Assembly (NCBI GenBank): GCA_958510875.1
Contig: OY294069.1
Coordinates: forward strand, 310,001-374,000
DNA from: Endomychus coccineus
Taxonomy: Eukaryota; Arthropoda; Insecta; Coleoptera; Endomychidae
Length of the DNA stretch: 64,000 nucleotides
Reading direction: 5' to 3'
In this document: one piece after another, positions 59,969 through 64,000 of the stretch
How positions within the stretch are numbered: the first letter of the stretch is position 1
How the letters are laid out: each line of letters starts with the position of its first letter
Notes under the pieces: model-generated
The model's input: only the letters and a program-made list of their open reading frames with translations
Told to the model about the DNA's origin: nothing
Databases searched by the model: none
Program-made: the position numbers and the translations under genes

Positions 59969-62900
59969 TTAACGTTTTTTCTTCTTATCTTTCTTCTTTT
60001 TCTTCTTATCTTTCTTCTTTTTCTTCTTACCTTTTTTGTCGTTTTTTTCAACTACGCGTGGATGAACGTATTTTTCCGGCGGTGGAGGCGCAGGGGGTAC
60101 AGGTCCGGCCATTAATGTACACACACGATCTTCTGCATTAGTTTCGTTGAAAACAACGTTCCCATCATCGTCCTTCCAATCTTCTAATTGTATTCTATGC
60201 ATTTCCTAACGAAGAATAAATAGCAATTAGCTATCAAGAAGTGGCGGCTGGTACTAAAGGGCCCAAGGGCACGTGCCCACACAACCACCCACGTGCCCAC
60301 CCAACAACCAAGATAAACCCAGAAAGAAATTCGCATGTAATTCAGTGTATTATTTCATTCCGCACGTCGATCCTAACATGAAATAGTCAAACGTAGCTGT
60401 TCCTACACGCTGGATTTTCAAAAGTCAAACTGTGAACACATTATTTAAACACCGGGATTCTTTCAAAGAATTATTGACGAAGATGGGATGAATTCAGTTA
60501 CTATTAGAGAAGCAAGTGGTTCATTGAAACATTCGAATTGCCCGTAATTTATCTACTGGTTGAAAATATTTCACTTCATCATGCCACATGTTGAAATATT
60601 ATTTAATCAGACTCAAATGCGCGGGATTGACAGTGCTCAACTGCAGAAGCCAATTGAATAATTCCAACAGCAAATTATTCGAATTAAAAATTCTGCTGAC
60701 AATGACAATCAAGAACGCAATAATGAAGAAACTGCTAGGAAGAGACAAACAACGACAGCTGGAGAAAACAGAGCTGTTATTGCAAAGGAAGTATGTGACA
60801 TTATTTTAAGCCAAATTGGCGACCAATTTGATTTGAAAGGATCACGTAAGTGCAGCAAAATTATTTCATTCTCTCAATTTTAAAACTTATAGACATGCAT
60901 TTCCACAAAAACATTTTGATGAAACTTAGAAATCTTATCCTATGTTGGACAGGGTGAAATTAAAAAGTGAACTTTCCTTATTTATAAGCTCGATGATATG
61001 TGTGACGTAGATGGTATTTTGCCACTTTTAGTGTTCATAACAGACAATAACCTAAAAAGGTTTTCACGGAAACATACAAACTGTTGGATTTTATTTGTAC
61101 AACGCCCATGTCAACTAACAGCAGAATGTGAACAAGGTATCCCACCCTCAAACGCATTCAAATATTTTTGAGAAGCACAATGTCAGAAGATCGACTAAAC
61201 GCATTGTCGGTCCTATTGATAGAAAAGAAGTTCGTCCAGTCTTTCACGTTTTTTCCAGCATGAAAAGTAGGAGAATGGATTTTATCTAAGTATAAAAAAT
61301 ATTTAATTTTTATCTTGTGCACACCCTATTTCATAACTCACGAGCCGCCACTGATCAAGAAGAGTTATGGAAAATTTGTAATGTCATTAATTGATCCGTC
61401 CGTAAACCAGCAAGTTCTCTCAATCTCCGGTTTTTATTAGTGGTGACATCTAGCTGCAAGAAAATACATTATGTACAGAAGAAAGCTATTTAAATTATCA
61501 GATCTCTCAAAAGCGACTAGCTGGATATTACCCGGTAGATGACACTACAAATACGCACAATAATAATAATGAATAATAATAATGATTGCCTATATGGATG
61601 AAGTTGAACCTTTTTAATAATTATTAGATTTCTCACAAGACCTATTTTCGAAAAAACCTTTAATCCTAACATATCGTGTTGCTGAGAGAAAACATGGAAA
61701 GAATCTTGAACAGGTACAAAAGGTGACTTACGTGCATTCCCAATTTCGCTGCCATGTTTCTGAGGCAGCAGTTGATGAATGTCCCCATCATTACAGGAAC
61801 ACGTAAAGACCTGGCAACGTCTATGCCCGCCTTGAACAAATCTTCTTCCAAACCTGAAACACGTTCAAATCTGTACGTATGCCAAGAAATGGTTAGCCAC
61901 CACAACACTCGATGAATTGTTACTTTTCTTATTTTTTCCGTTCAAATTTTGAAGAAACATTTCTGCTAATCACATCTGAATTATATCGGTCATCTGTTAA
62001 CCCAACCATGTCGTTTCCTGTCGAGTTTTCTTTCAGATAGATCACTCCATGTTAAGGTTGACGTAGTCTCCTCCGATAAAGGCTATCAACGCTGGTGCTC
62101 CACAGAGATATCTCTAGACACCCCCTTTCTCTCTATCGCTTGTCAACGATATGTTGAAACTGACCACCTCCTATCATCTGTAAGTATACCATATCGATAT
62201 GGTACCGCGCTTTATTATATAGAGCCCATATATCATCCAATAAAGTCAAAAGTGCAAGACAGAGACAGGTCGATGAAATAAATGAATATCTGAGAAGATT
62301 TTTGAAATGGGATCTGATAATTTAGTCGTTTAATGCAACCAAAACTCAAGTTCGCTATTTCTTCAGGAAGACATATCCCACAAAATCGAATATGATGATA
62401 GTACTCTCTCATGAGTCGATCATGTGAAGTTCATTGCGAAAACTGCTTCACAGAAATTTGGTTTTCTATTTCGTGCTGAACGCTACTTTCCGTAGCACCT
62501 CACGATCTACAAAGCTCAGATTAAATACGACATGGAGTACTGTTAACATATTTGGAGCTTAGCTACCAAACATACGTTGGAAACTTTTACATTGTATTCA
62601 GAAGACGATCGTAGGAGAGTGGGCGATCCGACGATCTTTCACTTTTCTATAGATATTTCCATAGATGGTATTCCACCACAAGAGAGCCCAGGTAGACAGA
62701 CTAGACGAGCTCAAGCTGGTCTACCTTCATTGACCAGCTCGACACATACCGAACTTTTTTCTACCAGACTTCATTTTCCCATCGAAGAAAGTAGTTGTGG
62801 AACTCTTTCCTGATGCCCTTCAAACTTTTAGGAAAAATTCCAATGCCTGCCCCCTCTATAATCATTCCATCACTGGCTAACACTATGTTTTAGAAACATT

Positions 62901-64000
62901 ATAGGTTTTCCTCGCGTGCAGTCAATATATATAAATAACCAAGGAACTGGAAGTCGAATCAATTTCCAGTTAAATACAGAAAATCTAAAGTATTATGATA
63001 GGAAATATGTAATTCATTGCATTCATGGTTGAGTTATAGGAACAAGAGAATATGCTGACTGTTGCGGAGTTTCCTATATTCATTTAGAATAGGAAGTTGA
63101 TTTCAATTAGACTATTCTGAAGAATACGTTTACCCAAACACCAATTGAACGATATCCATTCATATCTTGAATAGTAGACTCCCGCGGATAGCTAATCTTG
63201 AAAATTCTCGACTTCTGGATCGATTCCGCGTCACAATAGCACAACTTGATGCCGACGTTTCGCCAATCATTACAGGTGGCATCTTCAGGACAAGCTTGAG
63301 ATTTGAACTGAAACGCGTGACGCGGAATTCATCTGGAAGCCAAGAATATATTCATATCCTTGTTGGTCCCCCATTGAATAATTGTTAACATTGAATAATT
63401 AGTATCGTGTTCCACTGCTTCTTTACCTTTACCACGATATTCTGGCTTGACACACATAATGTAGAATCGCATGAGTGTTGTACAGTCGAAATCCTTGTAC
63501 AAGTTTTGACTATAATTTAACGCACTCAAAAGTTTCACGCATTTCATGTGAGCATCTCCTTGGACCAATTCCACCCTGCTGACATTTCTGGAGAACTGAT
63601 TGTTGGGAATTTCCATCAATATCAAAACACCTGCGATTTCGTTGCCTGGTCCTGGAATCATTGAACAATTAAAATATTCACTTCAAACGACGAGACTAGC
63701 TTAAAATATACCTTCGCTAATGGCAATAAGAGATGTGGCATTTTTGAAATTGTCTATTATTCTAATAATAGCTGATATTAGAGATTCCAGGTCCTCCTTC
63801 AAGTTGCAATTACAGAATAAAGGCTCTTCCGGAATATAATAATCCTATGGAAGATTAGGATCGGATTGGTGTCTTTACGCTTTACATTATTAAATAATAT
63901 AAAATTGCTTACATTTTACCTCGATTAGTCTCAACGCGTCATAGTAATAGTTCGGTGTTAGTTCTTCTATTCGTACTTTGGAAGCCGAGGCTCTTCTCCA
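59969..64000 (-). CDS. GNAT-family N-acetyltransferase (arylalkylamine acetyltransferase-like), last five exons, Lys-rich tail
   Basis: Exons on the minus strand are 64000-63920 (continuing beyond the window), 63844-63712, 63651-63427, 61853-61732 and 60205-59969, joined in phases 0, 1, 1 and 0. They give 265 visible residues. The opening, KVRIEELTPNYYYDALRLI, is like the first strand and helix of a GNAT fold; the acetyl-CoA site is MCVKPEYRGKGLEEDLF, followed by AGIDVARSLRVP and NMAAKLGM, as in insect AANAT-like proteins that acetylate aryl-alkylamines such as dopamine. After the fold come a Pro-rich linker (PVPPAPPPPEKY) and a C-terminal run of KKKKKKD repeats. The substrate is not readable. 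The gene converges on the carboxylesterase with 392 bp between stops. Confidence 0.88.
60241..61353 (+). mobile_element. hAT-like element, degenerate, with 8-bp target duplication
   Basis: Ends GTGGCGGCTGGT at the left and AGCCGCCACTG at the right form short inverted repeats, flanked by ATCAAGAA at 60233-60240 and 61354-61361, the 8-bp duplication size of hAT elements. Inside, frames near 60600-60840 read NNEETARKRQTT, GENRAVIAKEVCDIIL and DQFDLKG, resembling DUF4371-type hAT transposases, but stops break them. It lies in the last GNAT intron. Confidence 0.82.
62020..62840 (+). mobile_element. Jockey/CR1-like RT C-terminal remnant
   Basis: Broken frames read HVKFIAKTASQKFGFLF, TIYKAQIKYDMEYC, LATKHTLE, then DRRRVGDPTIFHFSID, SPGRQTRRAQAG and TELFSTRLHFP, the usual end of arthropod ORF2 proteins. 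The same segment lies at 26.3-26.9 kb (minus) and 28.3-28.6 kb. It lies in a GNAT intron. Confidence 0.8.
63224..63327. repeat. Small inverted repeat about 100 bp from a GNAT exon
   Basis: TTCCGCGTCAC at 63224-63234 pairs exactly with 63317-63327. The 82-bp interior includes GACGTTTCGCCAATCATTAC and is GC-richer than its surroundings. Probably a MITE-like insertion. Confidence 0.5.

Overview
The window is a piece of an AT-rich, intron-rich animal genome, almost certainly an insect. The reasons are short conserved exons bounded by GT..AG splice sites in matching phase, a Tret1-type sugar transporter, an insect-style carboxylesterase, an insect AANAT-like acetyltransferase, and a heavy load of arthropod-type hAT, Tc1/mariner and Jockey/CR1-like remnants. 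A beetle is possible, but the sequence does not prove the order. No rRNA, intact tRNA, CRISPR array or prokaryotic operon is visible.

Layout. (1) 1-4795, minus: the first seven coding exons of a 2-oxoglutarate dehydrogenase E1 gene that runs off the left edge. (2) 5.1-7.1 kb: a hAT fragment and a hairpin carrying a tRNA-Lys-type primer-binding site. (3) 7419-14409, minus: a four-exon gene for a 1206-residue Asn/Lys-rich protein of unknown function; its last intron holds a 2.9-kb palindromic element. (4) 15.5-29 kb, minus: a facilitated trehalose transporter-like (MFS sugar porter) locus with two 5' exons, two intact copies of a large terminal exon (20712-21932 and 15488-16714) and a decayed third copy between them. 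(5) 29-49 kb: gene-poor, filled with broken non-LTR retrotransposons, a Tc1/mariner-like element, a possible LTR, a 193-bp tandem repeat and a dispersed repeat family. (6) 49078-59576, plus: a complete ten-exon carboxylesterase of 565 residues with a full catalytic triad and a C-terminal KDEL. (7) 59969-64000, minus: the last five exons of a GNAT acetyltransferase with a Lys-rich tail, tail to tail with the esterase; a hAT-like element with an 8-bp target duplication lies in its last intron.

The genes do not form one pathway. They are ordinary neighbours: mitochondrial TCA-cycle enzyme, sugar uptake, ester hydrolysis, amine acetylation and one unknown. The points most worth following are the tandem terminal exons of the sugar transporter, the KDEL-ended esterase, the divergent OGDH, the unknown Asn/Lys-rich gene and the large palindrome inside it. 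All exon models were built by eye from splice consensus, reading phase and protein similarity from memory; no search was run.
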